Assembly: GCA_024280155.1 (NCBI GenBank)
Contig: JAJRQQ010000011.1
Location: forward strand, 1-45,512
DNA length: 45,512 bases
Reading direction: 5' to 3'
Origin: Bacteroidota bacterium
GTDB taxonomy: Bacteria > Bacteroidota > Bacteroidia > Flavobacteriales_D > Crocinitomicaceae
A model generated the notes under the pieces. It ran no database searches, had not been told where the DNA came from, and saw only the letters and a list, made by a program, of their open reading frames with translations. Positions 1 to 9,501 of this stretch are shown in pieces. The position numbers and the translations under genes are program-made. Each line of letters begins with the position of its first letter. The stretch's first letter is position 1.

Positions 1-166
1 GATACTTCGGACTCAACGGATCCACCGCAAAAAACCTCCCAACTCTCGGGTCGTGCATTCTGTACTTGTAATTTATGCTGTTTCCTTCTCCCTTTACCTC
101 GTCATCGCTCTCTTGTCCTTGAAAAGAATAACGGTACTTCCCCCCGAAATTTTGTTCTGCCAACAT
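1..166 (-). CDS. RHS repeat-associated core fragment, runs off the window edge
   Basis: The minus strand from an ATG at 166 is open to base 1 and gives 55 residues. They include [12 protein letters not shown] (residues 8-19), [10 protein letters not shown] (21-30) and [21 protein letters not shown] minus its last residue, the hallmark end of the RHS/YD-repeat core just before the variable C-terminal tip. A full RHS protein would have thousands of bases of YD repeats upstream. Here the upstream sequence is the 3' end of an unrelated exported protein whose stop codon (175-173) lies six bases before this ATG and in the same frame. It is therefore a truncated or orphan core segment, possibly followed outside the window by a toxin-like tip. 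The weak ORF on the opposite strand over this region is a shadow. Family assignment is firm; whether it is expressed is unknown. Confidence 0.8.
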   Translation of the reverse strand, partial: MLAEQNFGGKYRYSFQGQESDDEVKGEGNSINYKYRMHDPRVGRFFAVDPLSPKY

Positions 167-172
167 TTTCTC

Positions 173-2140
173 TTACCCTTTCACCATTACCAAGTTAATC
201 TTATTAAAATCAGCGGCTCCGTTCATTACTTCGGTATAATCTTCAAAATTCTCAGGTTGAACGATGATTACATTATAGAATTCATCGCAAGTAACAGTAA
301 CTTTATTTCCTTCAATGGTGTAAGATGATTTAAAACTATACAATATTTTTCCTTTTTCCACTTTTGATTTATCGATATTTAATTCATCTAAATTCTTAAT
401 CGAGTAACCTTCAGGGATTGTAAAAGTAATTACACGGTGGTAGTTTCGTTTAAATTGACTTTCAAAAGGTAGAACGCGTTTCTTTTCATTGTACATTTCC
501 ATCTGTGGTCCGATGAGTCCACCGACATTGAACAAGTATTTATTTCCTGCTTTCTCCATGAATGCTTCTGATATCACTGTGCCTTCTACAATCATCGGTT
601 CAATTCCAAAATATTTTGGGCTTGTATTCTCTGAATTTATTTCCACAATTTCCATGTCCTCATCAAAATATTTTAATTCAGACTCAATCAATTCCGTTCG
701 TACCTCTTCATCAACGATGTCCAAGTAGGGTTGGATATTCATGGCATAATACCCTCCAGAAGTTCGCTTAATTTTTAATTCTGTTTTAATTAAATCATCT
801 TCATCAAATTTCACATCTACAAGAATTGCATCAAAGTTTTTTTTGTAATCGTTCGCTTCAATGAAACGAATTTTACCAATCCCAGTAGTGAAATCACCTA
901 AAGTAACTTCCTTGATGAAAAGACCATAATTATTGATAAATTCCGTAGGTGGGTAACCTAATCTTGTACCAATGTCAATCGGTGAGATGAACGATTTTAC
1001 CTTTGGAAAATAAATTAAATAGTCTTGTAAAAAGTTATATGCTTCAAAGTCATTGTCAAATTTGAGTGAAAAACGATCACTTGTAAGGACCAATTGTGTT
1101 GGAATGTTCAATAATTTAAACAATCCAGTATATACCCTCATAAAACCAATCTCATCGGCGAATTTATTTTCTAAAATGAATTCTACATCACTAAATTTAT
1201 CATTGTTTCCTTCGATTTCAAAGATGCTTTTCTTTACGTAATCTTCAACAGCTCTAATTTTCTTTTTATCATCCCAACTTTCATCAATTTCGATTTCTTT
1301 TAAGAATTTTTTCAATTTTTTCTGACCTGCCTTCGATGTACTCCAGTAAATATATTCATAAGCATCCTCAGAAACATTGGCATAAGAAGAAATATCTCTT
1401 GTATTGGAATAAGTATTTCTATCCAATTTATAAATCAGAAATTGTTTGTTTGCATGGTAAGCACATTGTGATTCTGACAATAAAACAGGCATTGTATCCA
1501 CTGTAAATGACCAATGTCTCCGATCCTCAATCGTGCTGTCTTTTGCAGCTTCTGGTAGTCCGTTGTATGATTTTAAAGCGAAGATTAAATTCTTTGGGGC
1601 ATATAAATCAAATTCTATATTGTACCGAGGGTTTGATGTTTGGAATCCCATTTTTTTTCCTTTGTAGGAAGGGTATTTCTTAAGAACATACAGGTATTCA
1701 ACGAAACTACCTTTCTCTATTCCTTCAAAAGTGAAATATTTATAAACCTTACCAGTTTCATCATCTTCTGCAGTTAGAATTTTATCTTCAGAAAGCTCGA
1801 TAACTTTCCCTTCTTTTGTACTTACACGTGCTTTGTTGGTGATTAATTCTGATGACGAATTGTAAGGTAAATAGATTTTATTATTGTCCTCGATAGCTTG
1901 GTCAGAGTTGAGCCAAAGAACACGATGTTTAACACGGTATTCAGACAGCCCGTCACCAATAAAAAAGAATTCGATGATGTTTTTATCTTTCATCGCAATT
2001 AGCTCATTGGTGTCATTTTCATCTACATGATAAACAGGATTGTCTTCCCAGTCGTAGTCAAGGACAATTGGTGTTAAATCATCCTGAGCAAAAAAGAATG
2101 AAGTTAAAAATAGGAAGGGTAGTGTGAAAAATAATTTCAT
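173..2140 (-). CDS. DUF3857/transglutaminase-like exported protein, catalytic Cys missing
   Basis: This 655-residue protein has an N-terminal signal peptide (about 1-19, ending near FFFAQ). A DUF3857-like beta-rich region follows, then a transglutaminase-like helical/core region (about 270-360), then a C-terminal beta domain. It shares architecture with the protein encoded just upstream. In the neighbour the nucleophile lies in YGDCKD; the aligned place here reads FADEIGFMRV, with Glu at about residue 330, so the cysteine is absent and peptidase/transglutaminase chemistry is unlikely. It is the last gene of a three-gene operon, and its ATG sits one base beyond the stop of the upstream gene. 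Probable location is periplasm or outer membrane. It may be a non-catalytic partner or binding subunit of its active paralogue (inference). Confidence 0.75.
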   Translation of the reverse strand: MKLFFTLPFLFLTSFFFAQDDLTPIVLDYDWEDNPVYHVDENDTNELIAMKDKNIIEFFFIGDGLSEYRVKHRVLWLNSDQAIEDNNKIYLPYNSSSELITNKARVSTKEGKVIELSEDKILTAEDDETGKVYKYFTFEGIEKGSFVEYLYVLKKYPSYKGKKMGFQTSNPRYNIEFDLYAPKNLIFALKSYNGLPEAAKDSTIEDRRHWSFTVDTMPVLLSESQCAYHANKQFLIYKLDRNTYSNTRDISSYANVSEDAYEYIYWSTSKAGQKKLKKFLKEIEIDESWDDKKKIRAVEDYVKKSIFEIEGNNDKFSDVEFILENKFADEIGFMRVYTGLFKLLNIPTQLVLTSDRFSLKFDNDFEAYNFLQDYLIYFPKVKSFISPIDIGTRLGYPPTEFINNYGLFIKEVTLGDFTTGIGKIRFIEANDYKKNFDAILVDVKFDEDDLIKTELKIKRTSGGYYAMNIQPYLDIVDEEVRTELIESELKYFDEDMEIVEINSENTSPKYFGIEPMIVEGTVISEAFMEKAGNKYLFNVGGLIGPQMEMYNEKKRVLPFESQFKRNYHRVITFTIPEGYSIKNLDELNIDKSKVEKGKILYSFKSSYTIEGNKVTVTCDEFYNVIIVQPENFEDYTEVMNGAADFNKINLVMVKG

Positions 2141-2141
2141 G

Positions 2142-4073
2142 TTATTGTTTTTTCTTTAATACAATCGATTCGCGGTATGCTTTCGAAAGTTGTTTAATTG
2201 TTTTGTTGTATTCAATCTGTTCTTCTTTATTCAATTCTAAATAATTAAAACGAAGAATCTGTGTATAGATAATTTGGTTATCGACTTGTTCATAAGTGAT
2301 TTTTACGGAGAATAGCTCACTTTCAATGATTAAATCTTCAGGGATAAACTCAGCAGTATAACCTTCAGGGATTTCCAATGTGTATGAATATTTATCAATC
2401 GATTTATAATCATATTCTTTGGGTAGTATATCTTCTTCTGGTATTTCATAGTTTAATGGTGACTTGTCAAGGTTAAGATTAATGTAAATCTCATCTCCTG
2501 AAGCATTGATGTAATTGTTGATGTTGAATTCATAGTTTACAATGAAGTCTTTTTCGTAATCGTACTTATTGATTTCCTCAAAAGAAGTGACAATGAATTT
2601 ATTATTCCCTTTATTAAAATTAGCACGGTAGAATTCAAGTAAATCATGTTGGTCCTTTTGATTTTCCAACGCATTGTAAAGATCAATTTTAAAGTAACCT
2701 GTAGAAATTGCAGTTCCTTCTCCTTTGAGTTCTTTGCCAACTATTCTTAATGTACAACTATCAGAATAAACGGTTGTTTCTGGCGGCATTATTGGAACCA
2801 TTTCTATTCTATATCTCGTAGAATCAATAGCGATGAGTGCTTCTTTCCCTTGAATGAACGAGGTAGGAAGTTCTAGCGGCATAAAGCGACCAGTCGCATC
2901 GAGGAAATAAACATCTTCCGCATCAATGTAGCTCATAATCATGTGATTATCTACGGCGGGTGTTGGGACTTCTTCGTAAGTGTATGGAATATCACGTGTG
3001 CCAATCCAAGTCAAATGACCATTAAGGTTAGCGATTTTAAGCATTTCTTGGAGAATACTGGAATTATCTTTACAATCGCCATATTTCTTAGCGTAAATAT
3101 CATTGGCTTCTCTGGGAATAAATCCACCTAATGCATATTCAAAGGCAACATATTTAATGTTTTTCTGTACCCAATAATAAATTGCTTTTACTTTCTCTAA
3201 GTCAGAGCTTTTATCTTTTCTGATTTCTTCTACGGTTTTGACCAGTTCTTCATCGGGTGCTTTTGAATTAACATCGCAAATAAAACTGTAATACCAATTG
3301 TATAATTTATCGACACTCCCAAGAACATCTTTGTTGCCATTTTCGGGAGAATAATATGATTTGATAATTGGAATAATATGGGGCAGGTAATTTCTAAAGT
3401 TCACCGTTGAACCTTCTGACTTATAGATGTTCATATCCTTGATGTTCCAAGTGTGAGTAATGAATTTCCCATCATCAGATTTCGTGTACTCATAAATTAA
3501 AGTGTCGGTGTTGAATTCTTTAAATGTCAGTTGAATGTTCTTATCGACAATTATTTCATACGTCGTGTTTAACACAGGGAAATACGAACCGAAATACATT
3601 CCAGGCATAAAATGAGGGTCATTTACTGTTTCTGAATAATGCAGAAAAGATTGAGCACCTTCGGATAATTTTGGAAAAATGAAGTTGACAGATCTACTAT
3701 CGTCGTAAAATACGTTACCAGAAAGCTCATCTTTATGAGAAAACAGCTTCACTTTCTCTTTTTTATACTTCTTTCCGTTATACACAAGTGTGTGTGCCTC
3801 AATTTCATTGAAATCGAAAAAAGTAGTGTAAGAAAGTGAACGGTCGGCAAAATAATTTGCGGTTGGTTTTAAATAGATGTCTTCCTCGGTGTAATCTAAG
3901 TCTATTTTAATCTCGCCATCAACAACTTTCAATGTCATCTTTGTGTGGTCATTGAATCGAACACGTTCTTCATCAGGATAGAGCTCTTTGTATTTACGGT
4001 ATTCTTCCGAGAATTGCGCATTTACAACAAAAGTTACAAGTAGAAAGAAGAGTGAAAATATTTTGTTTTGCAT
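2142..4073 (-). CDS. DUF3857 domain-containing transglutaminase-like protein
   Basis: The 643-residue product starts with a signal peptide (about 1-19, cleavage near VNAQ). A DUF3857 region (about 45-250) is followed by a transglutaminase/protease-like core. The papain-like triad can be seen: Cys334 in KYGDCKDNSS, His377 in DNHMIM and Asp392 in YFLDATG. The C-terminal third is beta-rich. Such proteins are common in Bacteroidota, exported to the envelope, and mostly uncharacterised; a peptide-bond-cleaving or cross-linking activity is expected from the fold, but the substrate is unknown. It lies between a MORN-repeat protein gene (3-base gap) and a catalytically dead paralogue (1-base gap), so the three are almost certainly co-transcribed. 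Confidence 0.85.
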   Translation of the reverse strand: MQNKIFSLFFLLVTFVVNAQFSEEYRKYKELYPDEERVRFNDHTKMTLKVVDGEIKIDLDYTEEDIYLKPTANYFADRSLSYTTFFDFNEIEAHTLVYNGKKYKKEKVKLFSHKDELSGNVFYDDSRSVNFIFPKLSEGAQSFLHYSETVNDPHFMPGMYFGSYFPVLNTTYEIIVDKNIQLTFKEFNTDTLIYEYTKSDDGKFITHTWNIKDMNIYKSEGSTVNFRNYLPHIIPIIKSYYSPENGNKDVLGSVDKLYNWYYSFICDVNSKAPDEELVKTVEEIRKDKSSDLEKVKAIYYWVQKNIKYVAFEYALGGFIPREANDIYAKKYGDCKDNSSILQEMLKIANLNGHLTWIGTRDIPYTYEEVPTPAVDNHMIMSYIDAEDVYFLDATGRFMPLELPTSFIQGKEALIAIDSTRYRIEMVPIMPPETTVYSDSCTLRIVGKELKGEGTAISTGYFKIDLYNALENQKDQHDLLEFYRANFNKGNNKFIVTSFEEINKYDYEKDFIVNYEFNINNYINASGDEIYINLNLDKSPLNYEIPEEDILPKEYDYKSIDKYSYTLEIPEGYTAEFIPEDLIIESELFSVKITYEQVDNQIIYTQILRFNYLELNKEEQIEYNKTIKQLSKAYRESIVLKKKQ

Positions 4074-4076
4074 TAA

Positions 4077-7000
4077 TTACATTTTAGTTTCAGAAATAAC
4101 TTCACCATCTACATAGACTTTAACTTTGACTAATTTACCCGCAGAATTGTAGTATTTAGTCTCACCGTGGCGAACATCATTGAGGTAAGTGATTTCCTCT
4201 TTAATTTTCCCGTTGGAATAGTATTTCTTGTATATACCGTTTGCATTTCCATTCTGATAAGTTGCTTCTTCTTTCAATGTTCCGTTTGGATAGTATGATT
4301 TATATTCTCCATGACGTTCGTCGTTTAGATAATGTTGATCTTCAAAAATTTGCCCTGTTGAATAATACTCTTTGTAATCACCAACAAAATCACCATTTTT
4401 CATTTCAAATTCACGAGCAACTTTTCCATTTTTAAAGTATCCTACAATTTTTGCAGTTTCGTTTTCGATTGGAATCATTGCAACACGTTTTCCGTCTTTC
4501 CCTAGATAACTATAACCAATTAGTCTTCCGAAATTGTAGTGACGAACCACTTGTAATTGACCATCTTCACTGTAAAACATTACTTCACCATCCAAACGGT
4601 CGGTATTGTAATCTCTTGTTTGAATAAGTATGCCTTTTTCATTGTACGTTTTCTCTTGTCCGATTCTAAAACCAGCATCATAAGTTTGAGATTTCTTCAC
4701 TTTTCCATTTTCAAAGTATTCAATCCATTCATCAACTTTGTTTCCTAGGATATAGGATCCTTTCGATTTTATTTTACCACTTTCATAGTAATATTTCCAG
4801 TCGCCATTTTTAGAGCCATGAAAATATTGACCGTCTAAGTATCGCTTCCCACTGAAATAGTTACTGATGTACTTTCCATGTTTAAGTTCGTAAAGAATCG
4901 TGAATTGAGTAGAGATTTTTCCATTTCTGAATCGATTGGTTAAGGTGTATTCTGTTGAGTCTACATCAATTTTTATTTGCTCAATGATTTTTTTGTTCTC
5001 ATCATAGTAGAATTCCTCCAATAATTCATCATTGTAAAAGAGGTTCTCACTGAATAATTTACCATCTACAGCATAATTCTCCACATAACCATAAAGATTT
5101 CCAGAGTTATAATATTCTACAGCTCTCAAAGAACCGTCTTTGTAGTAGAACCTCCATTCTCCCTCTCGGTTATCATTTTTGTAATAACCTTGAGCTTTCA
5201 TTTGTTTATTTTGGTAATAAGTAACGTAATACCCTTCTTGAGAACCTTTCTCATAGTTGTTTGTCGAATAAAGAATCTCACTTGTATAGTAAGATTTTGT
5301 TTCACCATCCAATTGACCTTCTTTAAAATGTTCAATATTATCTAAGGTGTGGTTGTCCGAATAGTACTTCCATTCACCTTCTTTTCCACCATCAATATCA
5401 TATAAACCTTCAGAAGTAATATTTCCATTCGGAGCATGACCTTCATAAAAGAATTCACCTTGTTTTTTCTTTGCTTCTTTGATAACATTACCTTTTTTAT
5501 CGTAGAATTTATATGCGATAATGACTCCTTTTCGATAAGTGAACTCATGGTGCAACTTGCCGTCACGGGCATACTCTTTATTGATTCCGTCAATTTTACC
5601 TTTTACATAGTTTTTTTCAGACTCCAATTGACCATTCGAGTAATATGTTTTCCATGCACCAACATAATCACCTTCTTCGCAGTTTCCTTCCTTAAAAAGT
5701 TGACCGTTATAATGGTATTCTTTATAAGGGCCATGAAGCTTATTTTCGAGGTAGTTCTTTTCGATATCAATTTGCCCAGAATGGTAAAAAGTCGTTCCTT
5801 TTCCTTGTTTTTTTCCATCAACAAAGTTAATCTCATATTGTTTTTTACCGTCAGTGTAATATTCGTACAATTCCCCATCAATTTCCCCATCTTTGTAATT
5901 GATTTTGTAATCAACGAGTTCTTTTCCAAGCTCATGGTAGGTAATGTATTCTCCATGGAAATCACCTTCTTTGTAATTCACAAATTCTTTTTCTGCACCA
6001 AACTTATTGTAATAGGTTGCTGTGCCATCTCTTTTTCCATTTGTAAAGTTAGCTGTCATCTGTAGCTGACCATTCTCATGATACACATTATATGTCCCGT
6101 CAATCTCTCCGTCTTTATATTCCCCTTCTTCATAAATAGCACCGTTTTCATAGTACCATTTCCAAGAACCAACCTTTTTCCCTTGATTATTAAACCTTCC
6201 TTTAGCAGATAGATAACCAAAACTACTGTAAAACTCCCAATTACCTTTAGGCGTATTGTCCGAATAATCGCCAATTGCCGAAATTTTATTGTTGTCGTAG
6301 ATGAACATTACTTTTCTTAACTCCCCATCAATTTCTACTTCTTGATTTCCAATTATTTCAGTCCATTTAGCCCTCGAATTCTTGATGAAATCTTTTACAC
6401 CAGAAAGGTTTTTATTACAGATTGCCTTATACTTCTTATTTTCATTCGAATAGACAATGGTATATACATAATTGTTGAATTGTTTTGATTCATCAATCCA
6501 ACGAAAGAATGGAACATAATATTTGTCCCAAAAACCATCATTTCCTTCAAAATTTTTCAATTGTTGAATCATAGCATGATTTTGTTGAACAACAGCCAGG
6601 TTAATTTTATTTCCTGTTTTGTATTTTTTGTTTAATGCTGCATAATTATTTATGATTAAATCAATTTCTTCAAAAGCATCATCATCTGAAGAAATGGAGA
6701 CACCATCGTGTTTCTCTTCCTCATTTTTTGATTTAACAATGGTATTGTAATAACCTAAAACATCCAATGATTTTTTCCCATCAGGATTCAGCATTAAATA
6801 CATGCTAAAACACATCATTGCTTGTGTGATGTGGTGTTCTTGGTAGCTCAAAAGCCCCAACTTTAAATGTGCACTTTCATTGAATGGATTTAGAATGATT
6901 GCTTCTTGATACATTTCTGCAGCTTCTTCATAACGTTCTAGTTTTTCTAAAGTTACCCCTTTACTGTAGTGGAGTTTGTAGCTTTTTGGATATTTTTTTA

Positions 7001-7373
7001 ACGCTTCATTGTATTTTGTTAGAGCCGTTTTGTAATCTTCTTTATCAAGGTATGCAGCTGCATTATTAAGGTAGAAGTAGTATTTCTTTTTGGTGAAGTC
7101 AGAATATATTCCAATTTCTGTCAGCTCAATTGCTTCATCATATTGCTCCGAATTCACCAGGTAGTAGGTCTTTGATACTAAAGACGATATGTAGGAAGAA
7201 TCATTTTCTGGAATTTTACTGATTTCATCAATAGCTTTTTCAAAATCAGATTCGCTCTCATATTCCTCTGTCTGTTCGAGGATTTTTTCAATATCAACAA
7301 ATTTGATTTTATTTTGTGCGAAAATTGGAGTAAAAATTAATGTAATTATTAGAGTGAAAAGTAGATTTTTCAT
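4077..7373 (-). CDS. Exported TPR and MORN-repeat (YwqK-like) protein
   Basis: This 1098-residue protein has a signal peptide (about 1-19, IFTPIFAQ). A TPR-type helical region (about 30-205) includes clear repeats such as YKTALTKYNEALKKYP and YEEAAEMYQEAIILNP. From about residue 365 to the end it consists of roughly 25-30 MORN_2-type repeats of 22-25 residues, pattern YYxNGxLxxExxYxxGxxxG. Automated annotation often names such repeats YwqK-family antitoxin, but nothing here supports an antitoxin role. A surface or periplasmic scaffold is more plausible. It is first in an operon with two transglutaminase-like proteins. The upstream gap to yqeY holds that gene's terminator and an AT-rich stretch in which I found no exact promoter motif. 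Confidence 0.85.
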   Translation of the reverse strand: MKNLLFTLIITLIFTPIFAQNKIKFVDIEKILEQTEEYESESDFEKAIDEISKIPENDSSYISSLVSKTYYLVNSEQYDEAIELTEIGIYSDFTKKKYYFYLNNAAAYLDKEDYKTALTKYNEALKKYPKSYKLHYSKGVTLEKLERYEEAAEMYQEAIILNPFNESAHLKLGLLSYQEHHITQAMMCFSMYLMLNPDGKKSLDVLGYYNTIVKSKNEEEKHDGVSISSDDDAFEEIDLIINNYAALNKKYKTGNKINLAVVQQNHAMIQQLKNFEGNDGFWDKYYVPFFRWIDESKQFNNYVYTIVYSNENKKYKAICNKNLSGVKDFIKNSRAKWTEIIGNQEVEIDGELRKVMFIYDNNKISAIGDYSDNTPKGNWEFYSSFGYLSAKGRFNNQGKKVGSWKWYYENGAIYEEGEYKDGEIDGTYNVYHENGQLQMTANFTNGKRDGTATYYNKFGAEKEFVNYKEGDFHGEYITYHELGKELVDYKINYKDGEIDGELYEYYTDGKKQYEINFVDGKKQGKGTTFYHSGQIDIEKNYLENKLHGPYKEYHYNGQLFKEGNCEEGDYVGAWKTYYSNGQLESEKNYVKGKIDGINKEYARDGKLHHEFTYRKGVIIAYKFYDKKGNVIKEAKKKQGEFFYEGHAPNGNITSEGLYDIDGGKEGEWKYYSDNHTLDNIEHFKEGQLDGETKSYYTSEILYSTNNYEKGSQEGYYVTYYQNKQMKAQGYYKNDNREGEWRFYYKDGSLRAVEYYNSGNLYGYVENYAVDGKLFSENLFYNDELLEEFYYDENKKIIEQIKIDVDSTEYTLTNRFRNGKISTQFTILYELKHGKYISNYFSGKRYLDGQYFHGSKNGDWKYYYESGKIKSKGSYILGNKVDEWIEYFENGKVKKSQTYDAGFRIGQEKTYNEKGILIQTRDYNTDRLDGEVMFYSEDGQLQVVRHYNFGRLIGYSYLGKDGKRVAMIPIENETAKIVGYFKNGKVAREFEMKNGDFVGDYKEYYSTGQIFEDQHYLNDERHGEYKSYYPNGTLKEEATYQNGNANGIYKKYYSNGKIKEEITYLNDVRHGETKYYNSAGKLVKVKVYVDGEVISETKM

Positions 7374-7452
7374 TAAAATTTTGTTTTTGTTTTAGTTTTA
7401 TTTGGAAGTCATGTAAATATACAAATTAGATTTGTTTTTTTTATAGATTTAC

Positions 7453-7488
7453 AAAAAAAAGTGACTTTGAATATTCAAAGTCACTTTT
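7453..7488 (-). terminator. Intrinsic terminator after yqeY (perfect palindrome)
   Basis: Bases 7461-7484 form a perfect inverted repeat (arms GTGACTTTGAAT and its complement). With the flanking A and T runs the perfect palindrome covers 7457-7488. Read on the minus strand the stem is followed by eight T (7460-7453), the form of a Rho-independent terminator. It lies downstream of yqeY and upstream of the MORN-protein gene, so it marks the end of the division/cell-wall operon. Confidence 0.85.
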
Positions 7489-7518
7489 AAAAGATTCCTG
7501 TAAGAAATCGGCAGTGTT

Positions 7519-7965
7519 TTATTTTTGCAATTCTGCTTTAACCGTGTTTGCGATTAATTTTCCATCTGCTTTACCTGCAAGTTTACCTGAGAGGACACCC
7601 ATCACTTTGCCCATATCCTGAGGTCCAGCGGCACCTGTTGTTGCAATAGCTTCTTTCACTTCAGCCAATATTTCTTCTTCACTCATCATCTTAGGAAGGT
7701 ATTCACTGATAATATCAGCTTGAATTTTTTCATCTGCAGCTAAATCTTCACGATTTTCTTTCATGTATAATTCATAAGTTTCTACACGTTGTTTGTGTAG
7801 TTTCATAATTATTTTCATTGCAGCTGCTTCAGAAATTTCACCTTTTCCTGATGTTGCTTCCAAAAGTAATTTTGACTTAATGTCGCGTAAAGGAGCTAAC
7901 CTCTCTTTGTCTCTCGCTAACATTGCTTTTTTAATATCTGCGTTAATTTGATCTATAAATGCCAT
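7519..7965 (-). CDS. GatB/YqeY domain-containing protein
   Basis: A 148-residue protein of typical YqeY length. The N-terminal helix [19 protein letters not shown] is followed by the family stretch LAPLRDIKSKLLLEA, then EKIQADIISEYLPKMMSEEE, and a C-terminal GatB/YqeY tail ending in ADGKLIANTVKAELQK. The fold resembles the tRNA-binding tail domain of the GatB amidotransferase subunit; the role of stand-alone YqeY is not settled. Its start overlaps the ftsZ stop by one base (TAATG), suggesting translational coupling. A yqeY gene directly after ftsZ is a familiar Bacteroidota arrangement. A strong terminator follows 31 bases downstream. Confidence 0.93.
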   Translation of the reverse strand: MAFIDQINADIKKAMLARDKERLAPLRDIKSKLLLEATSGKGEISEAAAMKIIMKLHKQRVETYELYMKENREDLAADEKIQADIISEYLPKMMSEEEILAEVKEAIATTGAAGPQDMGKVMGVLSGKLAGKADGKLIANTVKAELQK

Positions 7966-9482
7966 TAGTCTACGTTATCGTGTAAAAATGAATTGTTACT
8001 GTTCAAGGTTGTTCCGTTTTCATCTTTTGAAATACTGAAGCGTCCTGTTTTTTCTTCTTCACTTGGAATTGTTTCATCAAGTTGAACTCTTCTTCGAAGA
8101 AATGCAGGCTCTTTTTCTAACTCTTGAATACCATCAGTCTTACGAAGTTTTTGCGTATAATTTTCTATATTTTCAATTCTTTGAGAATTAATACGTTGTC
8201 TTTCTTCTGGACTAATTTCGTCTGCCCTATTAGAGGGGGATAAAATCTCTACCTTTGTGTCTGCATCCTCTTTCAGTACAAGTCTAATTTGTTCTTCTGT
8301 TTCTTCGTTCTCTTTAGAATCAGTATTCCAGTTAGTTGTTGCTGTTTCAATGCTTTCTTCTTCTCCTTTGATGAAAGGCATGTCTTGTTTGTCTTCAATT
8401 TCTTTAGCACCTGCCCAAGTATTTTGCTGAGTAGGAGTTTCTAAAGGTATCTTAATTTCGTTTTTCACTTCTTCTTTCAGTGTAGTTACTTCTTTTTTAG
8501 GAGCAACTTCAAAACCTGTAATAGGAGAAGATTCAAATCCTGTAGCAATAACAGTAACCGATAATTTATCACCAAGAGACTTGTCTTCGGCATATCCAAA
8601 AATAACATCTGCGGTTGATCCTGCAGCTTCTTGAATGTATTCAGTAATTTGTGTTACTTCATCCATTAGTACTTCTTGGTCTCCATAAGAAATATTCAAT
8701 AGAACGTATTCAGCTCCGCTAATATCGTTGTCGTTCAATAATGGAGATTCCAGTGATTTTTCAACAGCATGTAATGCTCTGTTATCACCTTCAGCAGTTG
8801 CGCTTCCCATTACTGCAACTCCGCTATTTTTCATTACAGTGCTTACGTCATTGAAATCGACATTGATAGCTCCAGTTACAGCAATAACTTCTGCAATTCC
8901 TTTTGCAGCTGTTGCTAAAACATTATCTGCTACAGAGAATGCTTGACCCATTGAAAGATTTCCAGAAATTTCTCTAAGCCTTTCATTGTTTATTACGAGC
9001 AATGTATCTACGTTGTTACGCATCTCCTCTAATCCTTTCTCAGCTTGTTCTCTTCTCTTTTTACCTTCAAAATTGAAAGGGACTGTAACAATACCAACCG
9101 TTAATATCCCCATTTCTTTTGCTGCTTGAGCGATAATTGGAGCTGCGCCAGTTCCAGTTCCGCCCCCCATTCCTGCAGTAATAAAGACCATGTTTGTGTC
9201 CTTACTTAAGTATTCTTTAATTTCTTCGATGTTTTCAACAGCAGCATTCTTTCCGATTTCAGGAATAGAACCAGCACCTCGTCCTTCTGTCAATGAAGGG
9301 CCCAGTTGAATTTTGAAAGGAACAGGCGAAATATTAAGTGCTTGTAGATCTGTGTTGCAAACCATAAAGTCTACACCTTTAATTCCTTCGTTGTACATGT
9401 GGTTTACAGCGTTACCACCACCACCTCCAACACCAATAACTTTGATGATTGAGATTACGTCTTTTTTCATTTCAAATTCCAT
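7965..9482 (-). CDS. ftsZ: Cell division protein FtsZ
   Basis: FtsZ is the tubulin-like GTPase that forms the cytoplasmic Z-ring. The 505-residue product has the N-terminal [17 protein letters not shown] segment and the tubulin signature GGGTGTG at residues 106-112. The globular domain ends near residue 320. A long acidic linker follows, then a conserved C-terminal-peptide-like motif EPAFLRRRV at 458-466, used in other bacteria to bind FtsA and other partners. About 39 further residues extend beyond that motif, so the peptide is not at the very end. The gene follows ftsA after a 19-base gap and is coupled to yqeY. The start at MEFEMKKD is the first in frame; MKKD four residues later is an alternative. 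Confidence 0.97.
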   Translation of the reverse strand: MEFEMKKDVISIIKVIGVGGGGGNAVNHMYNEGIKGVDFMVCNTDLQALNISPVPFKIQLGPSLTEGRGAGSIPEIGKNAAVENIEEIKEYLSKDTNMVFITAGMGGGTGTGAAPIIAQAAKEMGILTVGIVTVPFNFEGKKRREQAEKGLEEMRNNVDTLLVINNERLREISGNLSMGQAFSVADNVLATAAKGIAEVIAVTGAINVDFNDVSTVMKNSGVAVMGSATAEGDNRALHAVEKSLESPLLNDNDISGAEYVLLNISYGDQEVLMDEVTQITEYIQEAAGSTADVIFGYAEDKSLGDKLSVTVIATGFESSPITGFEVAPKKEVTTLKEEVKNEIKIPLETPTQQNTWAGAKEIEDKQDMPFIKGEEESIETATTNWNTDSKENEETEEQIRLVLKEDADTKVEILSPSNRADEISPEERQRINSQRIENIENYTQKLRKTDGIQELEKEPAFLRRRVQLDETIPSEEEKTGRFSISKDENGTTLNSNNSFLHDNVD

Positions 9483-9501
9483 ATCTTATCTTTTTTCAGT
9501 T

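Noticed and set aside
53..328. Plus-strand ORF of 91 codons at the window start
   Set aside because: It is antisense to the RHS core fragment and to the end of the transglutaminase-like gene, both of which have clear family motifs.
5436..6065. Plus-strand ORF of 209 codons
   Set aside because: It lies entirely antisense to the MORN repeats. Repeat composition keeps the opposite frame open, and its translation is low-complexity hydrophobic.
4077..7373. YwqK-family antitoxin role
   Set aside because: The protein is exported and very long, and no toxin partner is nearby; the name derives only from the repeat type.
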